From a virus: a stretch of 37,460 nucleotides of DNA. Positions 14,756-22,698 of the stretch are shown here, in pieces (within the stretch, counting starts at the first letter, position 1; every line of letters begins with the position of its first letter). The stretch lies in IMG/VR virus record IMGVR_UViG_3300028592_000045, positions 1-37,460 of that record; one strand, 5' to 3'. A program made the translations under genes and the position numbers. The notes under the pieces are model-generated. The model made no database searches. It saw only the letters and a list, made by a program, of their open reading frames with translations, and was not told the origin of the DNA.

Positions 14756-15048
14756 ACCGGCCCCGGGTGCGGCCCCCGTGGCGGTGGCGGTGGGGGCGGG
14801 TCCTCCTCTTCCTGGCCAAAGTCGCCGGCTGGTGGGTCCTCCTCCGGTGGGCCCCGGTGCTCGGTATCCCGTGCGCTCTGTGGATCGCGATGCAGATACG
14901 TGCACTGCCCAACGAACCACTCCCCTCCCCCACCGTCGCCCCCCTCTCGGGGGAGATCGTCGCAGGTCACCGAGTTGAGAAGAGGTACGGCAATGCGCAG
15001 ACTACGTTCCATCCTGGCCCGGGTGAGCGGTGCGAGGTTCGCCGTTGA
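14752..15048 (+). CDS. Small membrane protein
   Basis: This 98-residue protein begins at a GTG overlapping the previous stop, behind GGAAGAGGAAGGG. It has a very basic, Trp-rich start, then two hydrophobic stretches around residues 17-50 (VLLFLAKVAGWWVLL and VLGIPCALWIAM). The positive N-terminus suggests it stays in the cytoplasm. The family is not recognised. The small gene at 14993 overlaps its end. Confidence 0.6.
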   Translation: MNRPRVRPPWRWRWGRVLLFLAKVAGWWVLLRWAPVLGIPCALWIAMQIRALPNEPLPSPTVAPLSGEIVAGHRVEKRYGNAQTTFHPGPGERCEVRR

Positions 15049-15106
15049 GCCCGTCTACTGGTGTGCGCCCTGCGCCTGCGCGCACCCGCTTCCGCTCCAC
15101 GGCTGA
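14993..15106 (+). CDS. 37-residue peptide, tentative
   Basis: A short frame opens at an ATG behind AGAGG and ends just before the promoter at 15107. The basic helical start is followed by WCAPCACAH, a compact Cys/His cluster. It overlaps the upstream gene by 56 bases in another frame. The stop touching the promoter matches how neighbouring genes end. Without homologues it remains tentative. Confidence 0.4.
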   Translation: MRRLRSILARVSGARFAVEPVYWCAPCACAHPLPLHG

Positions 15107-15136
15107 TTGACACTGGAGTGTCTGTCCTGTCATGAT
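15107..15136 (+). promoter_or_regulatory. Promoter/operator unit 6, rightward
   Basis: TTGACA (15107-15112), 18 bp, CATGAT (15131-15136), with GACACTGGAGTGTC over the -35 and TGTC before the -10. It is nearly identical to unit 2 on the other strand. The region 15113-15155 forms an inverted pair with 21-base arms matching at 18 positions. It drives the small membrane gene at 15173. Confidence 0.85.
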
Positions 15137-15172
15137 GACGGGGCAGGCACTCCAGCCATGTAAGGGGACGGA

Positions 15173-15430
15173 ATGAGCAAGGAACAGCGGCGGGACCTGG
15201 CCCGGTACGCGATACTCTCCGGGGCGTATCTGGCGCTCGCATCCATCGCAGGTCTCTACCTCCTGGAGGCGGCGCTCTCCCCGGCCGTCACCGTGGACGT
15301 CGTCGCGCACGGGATCATGTTCCTGATCCTCCTCGGGGGGCTCTGGTGGGCGGTCGGCGAGTTGCTGGAGTCGGCGCGCCCGACTCGTCCCGACGTGGCC
15401 GGTAAGGCACCGGAGCCACCAGGAGCATGA
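15173..15430 (+). CDS. Small two-TM membrane protein (holin candidate)
   Basis: This 85-residue protein has a charged N-terminus, a first hydrophobic stretch near 12-35 (AILSGAYLALASIAGLYLL), a second near 42-62 (DVVAHGIMFLILLGGLWWA) and a charged Pro-rich tail. Size, topology and a place just before the endolysin gene fit a class II holin, which would open the membrane for the lysin. It has its own promoter and is followed by two hairpins, so it is expressed separately from the lysin. This could instead be an unrelated small membrane protein; another candidate holin lies at 16690. Confidence 0.6.
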   Translation: MSKEQRRDLARYAILSGAYLALASIAGLYLLEAALSPAVTVDVVAHGIMFLILLGGLWWAVGELLESARPTRPDVAGKAPEPPGA

Positions 15431-15440
15431 CCCGCTAACC

Positions 15441-15460
15441 TGGGGACGCATCCGTCCCCA
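15441..15460 (+). terminator. Hairpin 1 after the holin candidate
   Basis: TGGGGACG and CGTCCCCA form a perfect 8-bp stem with a 4-base loop, ten bases before the larger hairpin at 15471. The two together look like a double terminator. Confidence 0.6.
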
Positions 15461-15470
15461 CGGTGCATCA

Positions 15471-15505
15471 GAGAGCCCGTCCGTATCAGCTACGGACGGG
15501 CTCTC
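15471..15505 (+). terminator. Strong 15-bp hairpin terminator
   Basis: GAGAGCCCGTCCGTA pairs perfectly with TACGGACGGGCTCTC around a 5-base loop (TCAGC). Such a long perfect stem is the strongest terminator candidate in the window. It separates the transcript from 15107 from the endolysin transcript. Being nearly symmetric, it may work in both directions. Confidence 0.85.
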
Positions 15506-15515
15506 TGTCAGTATG

Positions 15516-15538
15516 CTGTCATGAAGTCGACATGACAG
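15516..15538. promoter_or_regulatory. Inverted repeat before the endolysin gene
   Basis: CTGTCATG (15516-15523) and CATGACAG (15531-15538) form a perfect 8-bp inverted repeat with a 7-base center. TGTCATGA also appears at the -10 end of the main promoter units, but no -35 TTGACA is present 18 bp upstream. It is probably an operator or part of a different promoter class for the lysis and structural genes. Confidence 0.55.
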
Positions 15539-15551
15539 AAGGGGGACGGAA

Positions 15552-16661
15552 ATGGCGACACCGATGACACCGGACCAGTACATCAGGGCGCTCCGGAATG
15601 AGGGGGTGCGCGTCGAGGGAATGATCGGCTGGCGGACCCACAACCGGAACCACAAAGGGGCGTGGGGTCCCGTCAACGGGGTCCTGATCCACCACACCGC
15701 CGGCGTCTCCAAGACCATGGACACCTTTGTGCGGAACGGGACGACCGCCCTCCCCGGCCCGCTGTGCCACGGCCTGGCTACCAAGGCCGGACGCGTCGTC
15801 ATCCCCGGATACGGGCGCACGAACCACGCCGGCCTGATCGCAGCGAACGCGCTGAACTCCCTGATCGCCGAGGACGGGAAGCACCCCAAGCCGGGCCCCG
15901 ACTCGGTGGACGGGAACAGCCGGCTCTACGGCCTGGAGATCGAGAACAAGGGGGACGGGAAGGACCCGTACCCGGCCGACCAGTACGACCAGTCCGTCCG
16001 GTGGGCCGCAGCTGTCTGCCGGTTCCACAAGTGGACGGCCGAATCCGTCGCGGGCCACAAGGAGGTGACGGGGCGGAAGATCGACCCGTCCTTCCCCATG
16101 GGCCGGTTCCGCAGCGACGTGGCCGAGCGGCTGGCGTACGGCCCCTCCTGGTCCCCCGGCGACACGACCGAGCCCACTACCCCGACCACGCCCACCACCC
16201 CGACCAAGCCGGCGCCGACCACGCCCGGCACTGGAGTGCCCGACATGCGGCTGACACAGCTGTCCCGCCCCGAGTCCCTCACCATCCCGGCCGGCGCGGA
16301 CCGGATGGTGTACTTCACCACGGACATCCGCGACGACCCCAACGAGCACGGGGAGGGCGGGTACACGCTCCTGTCCTCCGCGTCCGTGTACACGGGAACC
16401 GTGTCCGTCTGGATACCGGCCACCGGAGCGGGCGCACCGGTGCGCATCGGCGTGCTGGCCGTCCAGGAACTGGCCGACGCCACCAACTCCACCTCCTCCA
16501 CGGCCGACGTGTTCACGCAGGCGGAGGCGTACGTGGCCAACGTGTCCATGACCGGCTTCCTTCCGGCGGGGCGGAAGCTGAAGGTGACCCTGCGGAACAA
16601 CGGAGACCAGCCGGTCACCGTGCCCCGGGTGGACCTCCGCCTCCTCTCCGCGGCCGAGTAG
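15552..16661 (+). CDS. Endolysin, N-acetylmuramoyl-L-alanine amidase
   Basis: This 369-residue protein degrades host cell wall at lysis. Its N-terminal amidase-2/PGRP-type domain (about 20-195) shows VLIHHTAG with zinc ligand His47, His169 in AGHKEV and Asp178 in KIDP, the positions of the family's zinc site. A Thr/Pro linker (202-228) leads to a C-terminal beta-rich domain of about 135 residues that probably binds the wall or oligomerises, though I do not recognise it. There is no signal peptide, so export depends on a holin. The ATG follows GGGGGACGGAA. Confidence 0.92.
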   Translation: MATPMTPDQYIRALRNEGVRVEGMIGWRTHNRNHKGAWGPVNGVLIHHTAGVSKTMDTFVRNGTTALPGPLCHGLATKAGRVVIPGYGRTNHAGLIAANALNSLIAEDGKHPKPGPDSVDGNSRLYGLEIENKGDGKDPYPADQYDQSVRWAAAVCRFHKWTAESVAGHKEVTGRKIDPSFPMGRFRSDVAERLAYGPSWSPGDTTEPTTPTTPTTPTKPAPTTPGTGVPDMRLTQLSRPESLTIPAGADRMVYFTTDIRDDPNEHGEGGYTLLSSASVYTGTVSVWIPATGAGAPVRIGVLAVQELADATNSTSSTADVFTQAEAYVANVSMTGFLPAGRKLKVTLRNNGDQPVTVPRVDLRLLSAAE

Positions 16662-16689
16662 CGGCGTGCCTCCGCTGGAGGAGCCGAGT

Positions 16690-16959
16690 GTGGGGGAGAT
16701 GATCCGGACACTTGGCTCCAAGGTGGATCTCACCAACGCGGCGCTGGCCCGGCTGGAGGGCGCGTCCCACACCTATGTCACGCAGGAACAGCGGACGGCG
16801 GACCAGTTGCTGGCGGCCGAGCGTGAGAGCCGCCAGAACGAGCAGATACGAGACCTGCGGGAAGCGCAGACGTCGCGTACCCGCATCATGATCACGTCCA
16901 TTGCGGGCCCCCTCCTGGTGGCTCTGCTCGTGTGGCTGATTACGAAAGGGACGACGTGA
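16690..16959 (+). CDS. Small tail-anchored membrane protein (XhlA-like holin candidate)
   Basis: This 89-residue protein has a long charged helix with likely coiled coil (residues 10-65), then one hydrophobic segment near the C-terminus (IMITSIAGPLLVALLVWLI) and a short basic tail. This layout resembles XhlA-type holin partners. The GTG at 16690 follows GGAGGAG and is preferred over a GTG at 16666 that has no ribosome site. It lies directly behind the endolysin gene and overlaps the next start (GTGA), as expected for a lysis cassette. A holin or holin accessory role is likely. Confidence 0.65.
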   Translation: MGEMIRTLGSKVDLTNAALARLEGASHTYVTQEQRTADQLLAAERESRQNEQIRDLREAQTSRTRIMITSIAGPLLVALLVWLITKGTT

Positions 16960-17564
16960 CCGGGACCCGGCGCAGCGCATGGGCGTTCTGGATAGCGATG
17001 GTTGCCGTGTGCGTGGCCATCGCCTACGGCATAGTCCAGGTCCGCCAGGTCTCGGAGTCCCTGGACTCCGCACGGGCCGACCGTGACGCACTCGCGCAAC
17101 AGGTGCGTGAACTCGGGGGTGTGCCCACCGCAGGGCCCAAGGGCGAGACGGGGACCGACGGGGACCGGGGGCCGCAGGGTCCTCCCGGTCCGACGGGGCA
17201 GGCCGGATCCGACGGGGACACCGGCCGGGACGGAGAGGACGGGTCCGACGGAGATGACGGAACGCCAGGTACCCCCGGAGCTACAGGCGCTGCGGGACCA
17301 GTGGGACAGCCGGGCAAGGACGGTGCGCCGGGCAAGGACGGAGTGGCAGGAGCGAACGGCCAGGATGGCGCGCCGGGCGCCGTGGGCCCTAGCGGTCCGC
17401 CTGGCCCCGCGGGGGACACGGGCCCTTCGGGTCCTCCTGGACCTCCGGGACCGAAGGGTGACCCGGGCCAGGCAGGAGACTCCGTGATGTGCCCGGACGG
17501 GTATACCCCTACTACGGTCCAGTGGCTCGGGGAGACGTACGTGATGTGCAAGGAGGCGGCGTGA
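16956..17564 (+). CDS. Membrane-anchored collagen-like protein
   Basis: This 202-residue protein has an N-terminal hydrophobic anchor (10-29), a short coiled coil (33-52), then an uninterrupted Gly-x-y collagen-like region from Gly60 to Gly174 (39 glycines), with an acidic center. The end, CPDGY to YVMC, carries two Cys. Collagen-like chains form trimers; the anchor and coiled coil would seed one at the membrane. Most phage collagen repeats are in tail fibres, but this one lies between lysis and terminase genes and starts with a membrane segment, so a lysis or cell-surface role is possible. The GTG overlaps the upstream stop. Confidence 0.8.
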   Translation: MTGTRRSAWAFWIAMVAVCVAIAYGIVQVRQVSESLDSARADRDALAQQVRELGGVPTAGPKGETGTDGDRGPQGPPGPTGQAGSDGDTGRDGEDGSDGDDGTPGTPGATGAAGPVGQPGKDGAPGKDGVAGANGQDGAPGAVGPSGPPGPAGDTGPSGPPGPPGPKGDPGQAGDSVMCPDGYTPTTVQWLGETYVMCKEAA

Positions 17565-18067
17565 GCAGCGGTGAGGGTGAACAGCTGGAGTTCGGCGAGA
17601 CCTACCCGTGGACCCGGGGAGAGGGGGAGTCGTCGCCGGCGTACGCAGCGTTCCGGGAGTACATGCTCCTCGGGGCCGAAAACCGGTCGTTGGACGAGAC
17701 GGTCCGCGTCGTCGGCAAGTCGCGCTCACTGTTGTCGCGGTGGTCCCAGAAATTCGACTGGGTAGGACGCGCCTCCGCGTACGACACGTACATGACGACT
17801 GCCCGGGTGGACGGGGAGGCCGACGCGTACAGCCGGGTGCGGAACCGGCACCTGGACGTGGCGGAAAAGCTGCTCGATCACCTGGCCGAATCCATGCTGC
17901 TCTGGAAGCCGGGGCACGACCCGTCGATCCGCTGGACGTCCGCGTTCACCGCGGCGGCCAAGGTGCAGCAGACGGCGTTGACGCTCAAGGAGAACTTGTC
18001 CCGCACCGATGAAGAGGCCGTGAACAGGATCCTGGACATCATGGCGAGGAAGGCCGAGTCGGAGTGA
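17561..18067 (+). CDS. Terminase small subunit
   Basis: In this 168-residue protein, residues 40-72 form an HTH of the small-terminase type (SLDETVRVVGKSRSLLSRWS), followed by WVGRASAYD and a helical C-terminal part ending in charged residues. Such proteins bind the packaging site and load the large subunit. The start is a GTG behind AAGGAGG that overlaps the collagen gene's stop. Its stop overlaps the large terminase GTG. Position immediately upstream of the large terminase gene is strong support. Confidence 0.88.
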   Translation: MSSGEGEQLEFGETYPWTRGEGESSPAYAAFREYMLLGAENRSLDETVRVVGKSRSLLSRWSQKFDWVGRASAYDTYMTTARVDGEADAYSRVRNRHLDVAEKLLDHLAESMLLWKPGHDPSIRWTSAFTAAAKVQQTALTLKENLSRTDEEAVNRILDIMARKAESE

Positions 18068-19533
18068 GCCTGACCCGGGCGCAGTTGCTCAAGCTGTCCC
18101 CCGCGGACCTGGCCCGGGTACTGGAAGTCGCCGAGCGCATCGAACAGGACATGGACAACGGCAAGGTGCCGTGGCTGTGCGACCGCCCCGACTGCGACGG
18201 GACCCCGCACCCGGGGCGCCGGGGCAAGCACGCGCGTGCGGCGCAGCGCTGGCCCGACCCGGCCGCCGTCTCCTACGACGTCTGGTTCCTGTGCGCCGGG
18301 CGCGGGTTCGGCAAGACACGGTGCGGGGCGGAATGGTCGATCGATCAGGCGAGCAAGTACCCGCGCGGCGCACTGGTCGGCGCCACCGCAGCGGACACCC
18401 GGGACATCATGGTGGAGGGGGAGTCCGGCATCCTCGCCTGCGCCCCGGCCACGTTCCGCCCCGTGTACGAACCGTCGAAACGAAAGCTGACCTACCCCAA
18501 CGGCGCTATCCAGATGCTGTACTCCGCGGACGAACCGGACCGGCTCCGCGGACCGCAGCACCACTACGGGTGGGCGGACGAGACGGCGGCGTGGCGGCGC
18601 ATCCAGTACGCGTGGGACATGCTCCAGATGGGGATGCGGCTCGGGGACCACCCGCAAGTCTGCGTCACGACCACGCCCCGTCCGCTCCCCCTGATCAAAG
18701 AACTGATCAAGAGCCCGACGACCGTCGTCGTCCGCGGCTCTACCTATGACAACCTCGCGAACCTCGCGCCGACGTTCCGCCGTACCGTCGTGGAGAAATA
18801 CGAGGGAACGACGCTCGGCCGCCAGGAACTGAACGCGGACGTCCTGGAAGACCTCCCCGGCGCGCTCCTCCAGCGCTCCGTCCTGGAACGCAACCGGGTC
18901 GATACCGCTCCGTCCGCCACCCTCTTCAAGGTCGTATCCATGGACCCGGCCGGTACCGGGCTCGGGGATGAAACCGGTCTCGTGGCCGGCGTCGTCGGCG
19001 CGGACCGGCACCTCTACGTCACGCACGACCACTCGGCCAAAATGTCCCCGCACAAGTCGGCGCACGCCGCATGGGATCTCGTGGAGGAGACCGGCGCGGA
19101 CCTCCTGGTGTATGAAGACAATTTCGGCAAGGGGTGGGTTAAGGAAGTCTTGACCAAGGTGTGGCGGGAGCGGTGGCTCCGGGAGTGGAAGGCGCAGAAT
19201 CCCGACGCCACCGCGGAGGAGACACCGGAGGAGCACGAGGCACCGCCGGCGCCCCTGGACGAGATCCACGCCAGCGCCGGGAAGCAACTGCGGGCGCAGC
19301 CCACCGTCATGCGCCACGAGCAAGGGACGATTCACCACGTCGGCGTCCTCGGGAAACTGGAGGACCAGTACACGACCTGGATCCAGGAGGAGGCGCCGTC
19401 CAAGAGCCCCGACCGGGTGGACGCGGCCGTGCACCTGGACGCCTACGTGGCCAAGAGGTTCGGCCGTGCTGCTGTCGCAGCAGCCCTCCCGCATGACAGG
19501 CTTGCGTCACTCGGGTCGAAAGGTCGTGGATGA
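18064..19533 (+). CDS. Terminase large subunit
   Basis: This 489-residue packaging motor has Walker A CAGRGFGKT (77-85, Lys84), Walker B ending ADE (Asp172, Glu173), and a nuclease domain with SMDPAG (Asp294), YEDNFG (Glu351, Asp352) and DRVDAAVHL (Asp453). The N-terminus holds a Cys/His cluster (Cys39, Cys44, His49, His56) that may bind zinc. The start is a GTG sharing bases with the small subunit's stop. The protein pumps DNA into the prohead using ATP and cuts the concatemer. Confidence 0.95.
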   Translation: MSLTRAQLLKLSPADLARVLEVAERIEQDMDNGKVPWLCDRPDCDGTPHPGRRGKHARAAQRWPDPAAVSYDVWFLCAGRGFGKTRCGAEWSIDQASKYPRGALVGATAADTRDIMVEGESGILACAPATFRPVYEPSKRKLTYPNGAIQMLYSADEPDRLRGPQHHYGWADETAAWRRIQYAWDMLQMGMRLGDHPQVCVTTTPRPLPLIKELIKSPTTVVVRGSTYDNLANLAPTFRRTVVEKYEGTTLGRQELNADVLEDLPGALLQRSVLERNRVDTAPSATLFKVVSMDPAGTGLGDETGLVAGVVGADRHLYVTHDHSAKMSPHKSAHAAWDLVEETGADLLVYEDNFGKGWVKEVLTKVWRERWLREWKAQNPDATAEETPEEHEAPPAPLDEIHASAGKQLRAQPTVMRHEQGTIHHVGVLGKLEDQYTTWIQEEAPSKSPDRVDAAVHLDAYVAKRFGRAAVAAALPHDRLASLGSKGRG

Positions 19534-19835
19534 TGTCACCTATGGACCTCCTCGCGCTCGTGCTCACGCTCCTCGCAACAGCCCGCGTCACCCGTCTAGT
19601 CACGGAGGACACCCTCCTGGACCCGCCCCGCACATGGGCGTTGGGGAAGCTTCTGGCCCGGAACCCCGACCACAAGGTGGCCTATCTCCTCACCTGCCCG
19701 TGGTGCGTATCCGTCTACATAGGCACCGCAGCCGCTGCGGCGTGGTGGGCGTGGGGCGACACCCGCATATTCACGGCCGCAGCCGCTGCGCTCGCAGCCT
19801 CATACGTCGCGGGATTCCTCGCGGGGAAGGAATAG
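19530..19835 (+). CDS. DUF1360-like membrane protein
   Basis: This 101-residue protein starts with a hydrophobic segment (LLALVLTLLATARVTRL), and further stretches at 57-75 and 80-98 follow. It contains LLTCPWCVSVYIG, the Cys-x2-Cys signature I associate with DUF1360 proteins, which occur in Bacillus and in actinobacterial phages. The function is unknown. The ATG overlaps the large terminase stop, and the portal gene follows within a few bases, so it is translated with the packaging genes. Confidence 0.75.
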   Translation: MMSPMDLLALVLTLLATARVTRLVTEDTLLDPPRTWALGKLLARNPDHKVAYLLTCPWCVSVYIGTAAAAAWWAWGDTRIFTAAAAALAASYVAGFLAGKE

Positions 19836-19838
19836 TCC

Positions 19839-21695
19839 ATGGCGATATTCAAGCGGGCGCGGAAGGACCGGTCGGACCAGACTCCGCCGCCCAAGGCGGT
19901 ACTGGCCGCCGCCATCCCCCTCTCCGGACCGGAGGCCTTGAAGGGCGTGGCGGCGCGTCAGACGGCCGAGCAATGGCAGACGGACGCCTGGTACTACTAC
20001 GACGTCGTGGGGGAGATGCAGACTCCCATCTCCCACATAGCCAACGCCGTCTCCAAGGCGGACCTCTTCGGGGCCGAGACCGACCCGCAGACGGGACTGA
20101 TCACCGGGCCCACCGACGACGCACGGGCGCAGCTGGCCGCCTCGCTCTGCCTTGGCGGCATCGGCCGACGGGCGCAGCTCCAATACTTCCTTGCCGTGTG
20201 CTGGCTGGTCCCCGGAGAGGCCTACGTCATCATCCGGGGCCGGGGCGTCCGGGACGGGAAGGCGCAGCCGGACGAATGGCTGGTCCTGTCCAACAAGCGG
20301 GTGACGGTCAAGGGGAAGGCCTGGACGTACCAGGACCCGATCACCCTGGAGTGGGTCACGCTCGGGTCCACGGACCGCATGATCCGTGTCTGGTCCCCGC
20401 ACCCCGAGGACCAGTCCAAGGCGAACACGTCGATCCGGTCGGCGCTCCCCGTCCTGCGGGAGATCGAGAAAGCGTCGATGAACCTCTCCTCCGTCCTGGA
20501 CTCCCGCATTGCCACGGCCGGGATGCACGCCATTCCGCAGGAGGTGGACCTCCCCCTCACCGGGGACAACACCTCCGCGGCCGAGGAGTTCTCCGACATG
20601 CTCCTGCGCGCAGCGTCGGCCGGCATCGCCAGCCCCGGCACCGCGGCGGCGCAGGTGCCCGTCATCCTGTCCATGCCGGGTGAGCTGATCGACGCTTTCG
20701 TGAAAGGCCGGATCACCCCGGACACCGCCATGGACCAGACCGTGATCGACCTCCGACGTGACGACCTGTCACGCCTGGCCGCAGCACTCCCCATGCCCAA
20801 ATCGGTGGCGGAGGGTTCGCAGGCCGAGTCCAACCACTGGAGCGCCTGGCAGGTGGAGGAGGAGACGTACAAAGTCTGGATCGAGCCCCTCCTTGACCGG
20901 GTCGGAGACGCCTTTACCGAGTTCTGGTACCGCCCCGTACTGGCCGCCATGGGCGTACAGAACGTGGAGCGCCACACGCTCGCATGGGACACGACCGGCA
21001 TCGTGGCGCGCCCCGACGCTACCGAGGACCTGAACTACCTGTATGAGAACGGCCTGGTGAGCGACGACTACCGGCGCCAGGAGAGCGGCATCCCGGACGA
21101 CGCCATCCCGTCGGAGGAGGAAACGCAGCTGCGCCGACTGGAGCGCGTCGTGATGGGCGCCCCGACCCTGGCGGCCGACCCGGAGATCGGACGGCGCCTC
21201 TTCGGGTTCGAGGTAGCGCCGGCCGCTGCGGGTGTGGACCCGGAGGCGGCCGACGTCTCCGCCGGCAACGAGCTGGAGCCGGCCGGGGCTCGAGACTCCG
21301 GGGCTCGAGACTCCGGGGCTCGAGAGATTCCGTCGCAGCGCACCGAGCCCGACGCGGAGGACGTCCCCAACGGACTGGTGGCGGCGGCGGAGCTCATCGT
21401 GTTCGACGCGCTCTCGCGCGCCGGGGGCCGCCTCCTTACCCGGGAGCACCGTGGCCAGTACGGGACGACACCGAAGCACGAGTTGCACACCGTCATTCAG
21501 GCGGCGGCCGGTGACGTGGACCGGCTGATGGGCGACTCCTTCCTATGGGCGGATCGCGTCGCCGACTCCTTCGGGGTGGACAGCGCGCGTTTCGGTAACG
21601 CGCTGCGGACGCACGTCCGGTACTGCCTCCGGGCACGGGCCGCACACGACCGCGGAGCCCTTGTCCGGGCACTCCGGGACTGGACGTCGGCGTGA
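19839..21695 (+). CDS. Portal protein
   Basis: This 618-residue protein follows the terminase and precedes the MuF gene, the normal portal position, and its length is in the upper range for portals. Portal-like features include the early segment WYYYDVVGEMQTPISHIANA, central helices (LLDRVGDAFTEFWYRPVLAAM) and a C-terminal helical tail. Residues of about 482-496 are GARDSGARDSGARE, encoded by a 15-bp tandem repeat at 21284-21326, a flexible spacer before the tail domain. It forms the dodecameric ring through which DNA enters the head. Confidence 0.88.
   Translation: MAIFKRARKDRSDQTPPPKAVLAAAIPLSGPEALKGVAARQTAEQWQTDAWYYYDVVGEMQTPISHIANAVSKADLFGAETDPQTGLITGPTDDARAQLAASLCLGGIGRRAQLQYFLAVCWLVPGEAYVIIRGRGVRDGKAQPDEWLVLSNKRVTVKGKAWTYQDPITLEWVTLGSTDRMIRVWSPHPEDQSKANTSIRSALPVLREIEKASMNLSSVLDSRIATAGMHAIPQEVDLPLTGDNTSAAEEFSDMLLRAASAGIASPGTAAAQVPVILSMPGELIDAFVKGRITPDTAMDQTVIDLRRDDLSRLAAALPMPKSVAEGSQAESNHWSAWQVEEETYKVWIEPLLDRVGDAFTEFWYRPVLAAMGVQNVERHTLAWDTTGIVARPDATEDLNYLYENGLVSDDYRRQESGIPDDAIPSEEETQLRRLERVVMGAPTLAADPEIGRRLFGFEVAPAAAGVDPEAADVSAGNELEPAGARDSGARDSGAREIPSQRTEPDAEDVPNGLVAAAELIVFDALSRAGGRLLTREHRGQYGTTPKHELHTVIQAAAGDVDRLMGDSFLWADRVADSFGVDSARFGNALRTHVRYCLRARAAHDRGALVRALRDWTSA
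21284..21326 (+). repeat. 15-bp tandem repeat in the portal gene
   Basis: Nearly three in-frame copies of CCGGGGCTCGAGACT encode GARDS repeats. The near identity suggests recent slippage; the number of copies probably varies among relatives. Confidence 0.9.
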
Positions 21696-22501
21696 CCACG
21701 CCTCCGGGGTCGGACCCGATGCTCCCGGCACGGCTGCGCGCGCTGTCCGTCATCACGGACGGGGAGCGGCGCACCGGCCGTGCCTGGTTCCGCAGCGCCC
21801 GGGAGTTCCTGGACCGGGTCCGCGGTGACGTGCGCCGGGACGGAGGCGTGGACCCGAGCCGGGTCAGCGATCACCAGGAGTTCTGGACGGACGCGGTGAA
21901 CGTCACCGTGGTGCCCACCGTCGCCGAGACGCTGCGCCGGGTCATGCGCCGGGTGTCGGGCAACGCACCCGCCCCGTCTGACCCTTGGGTGTCAGACTTC
22001 CTGAACGACGCGGGCAACCGGATGGTGCGCCTCCCGGATGAGGTCTACGCCCTGATCGTCGCGGAGGTGGAGCGCGGGATCCAGAACGGGGACGCCCTGC
22101 CCACCGTCGCGCAGGCCGTTGACCGGGTACTTTCCGTCTCCGGCTCGGAGAGGTGGCACGGGCGTGCCCGGACGGTGGCACGCACTGAAACGCTGGCCGC
22201 CGTGAACGCCGGAGCCTTCCGGTCGGCAGAGCTGGAGGCGCAAGCACGGGGCGACGTCGCGCCGTTCAAGGTGTGGCTGGCAACCGACGACGCACGGACG
22301 CGTAAGACGCATCGGGAGGCCGACGGGCAACGCACGCTGCTCCGTGAGCCGTTCCGTGTCGGCACGGCTTCGCTGCTCTACCCGGGGGACCCCCACGGCC
22401 CGGCGCAGGAAGTCATCAACTGCCGGTGCACCATCCTCCCAATCGTGCTCGGTGAGACCATCGACTGGACTGACAGGCAGTACCGAGAGGGGACGACATG
22501 A
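21692..22501 (+). CDS. MuF-like head morphogenesis protein
   Basis: This 269-residue protein has a C-terminal half with the SPP1 gp7/MuF pattern: ARTETLAAVNAGAF, then WLATDDARTRKTHREADGQ, and finally YPGDPHGPAQEVINCRC with the conserved INCRC-type ending. Members are minor head proteins bound to the portal and sometimes injected with the DNA. The start is a GTG overlapping the portal stop (GTGA). Only the morphogenesis domain is visible; no toxin domain is fused. Confidence 0.9.
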   Translation: MTTPPGSDPMLPARLRALSVITDGERRTGRAWFRSAREFLDRVRGDVRRDGGVDPSRVSDHQEFWTDAVNVTVVPTVAETLRRVMRRVSGNAPAPSDPWVSDFLNDAGNRMVRLPDEVYALIVAEVERGIQNGDALPTVAQAVDRVLSVSGSERWHGRARTVARTETLAAVNAGAFRSAELEAQARGDVAPFKVWLATDDARTRKTHREADGQRTLLREPFRVGTASLLYPGDPHGPAQEVINCRCTILPIVLGETIDWTDRQYREGTT

Positions 22502-22698
22502 CAAGCACCGAAGAGACCATCGCGCAGCGCTTCCACGAAGCGTACGAAGAGCTGGCACCGGACCACGGGTACGAGACGCGCGAGGCATCCCGCAAGCCGT
22601 GGGGAGACGTACCCGAACAGAACCGGGGACTCATGATCGCAGTCGTGGGCGCCCTCCTGGACGCTGGCGTGATCCGAGAGGGGGCACAGGGTGCCTAG
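22498..22698 (+). CDS. Small conserved-looking phage protein
   Basis: This 66-residue protein is helical, with YEELAPDHGYETREASRKPW and RGLMIAVVGALLDAGVI. Such short proteins between the MuF and protease genes look like small phage proteins I have seen in other actinobacteriophages, function unknown. The ATG overlaps the MuF stop (ATGA), and the end overlaps the protease gene by 8 bases. Confidence 0.7.
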   Translation: MTSTEETIAQRFHEAYEELAPDHGYETREASRKPWGDVPEQNRGLMIAVVGALLDAGVIREGAQGA

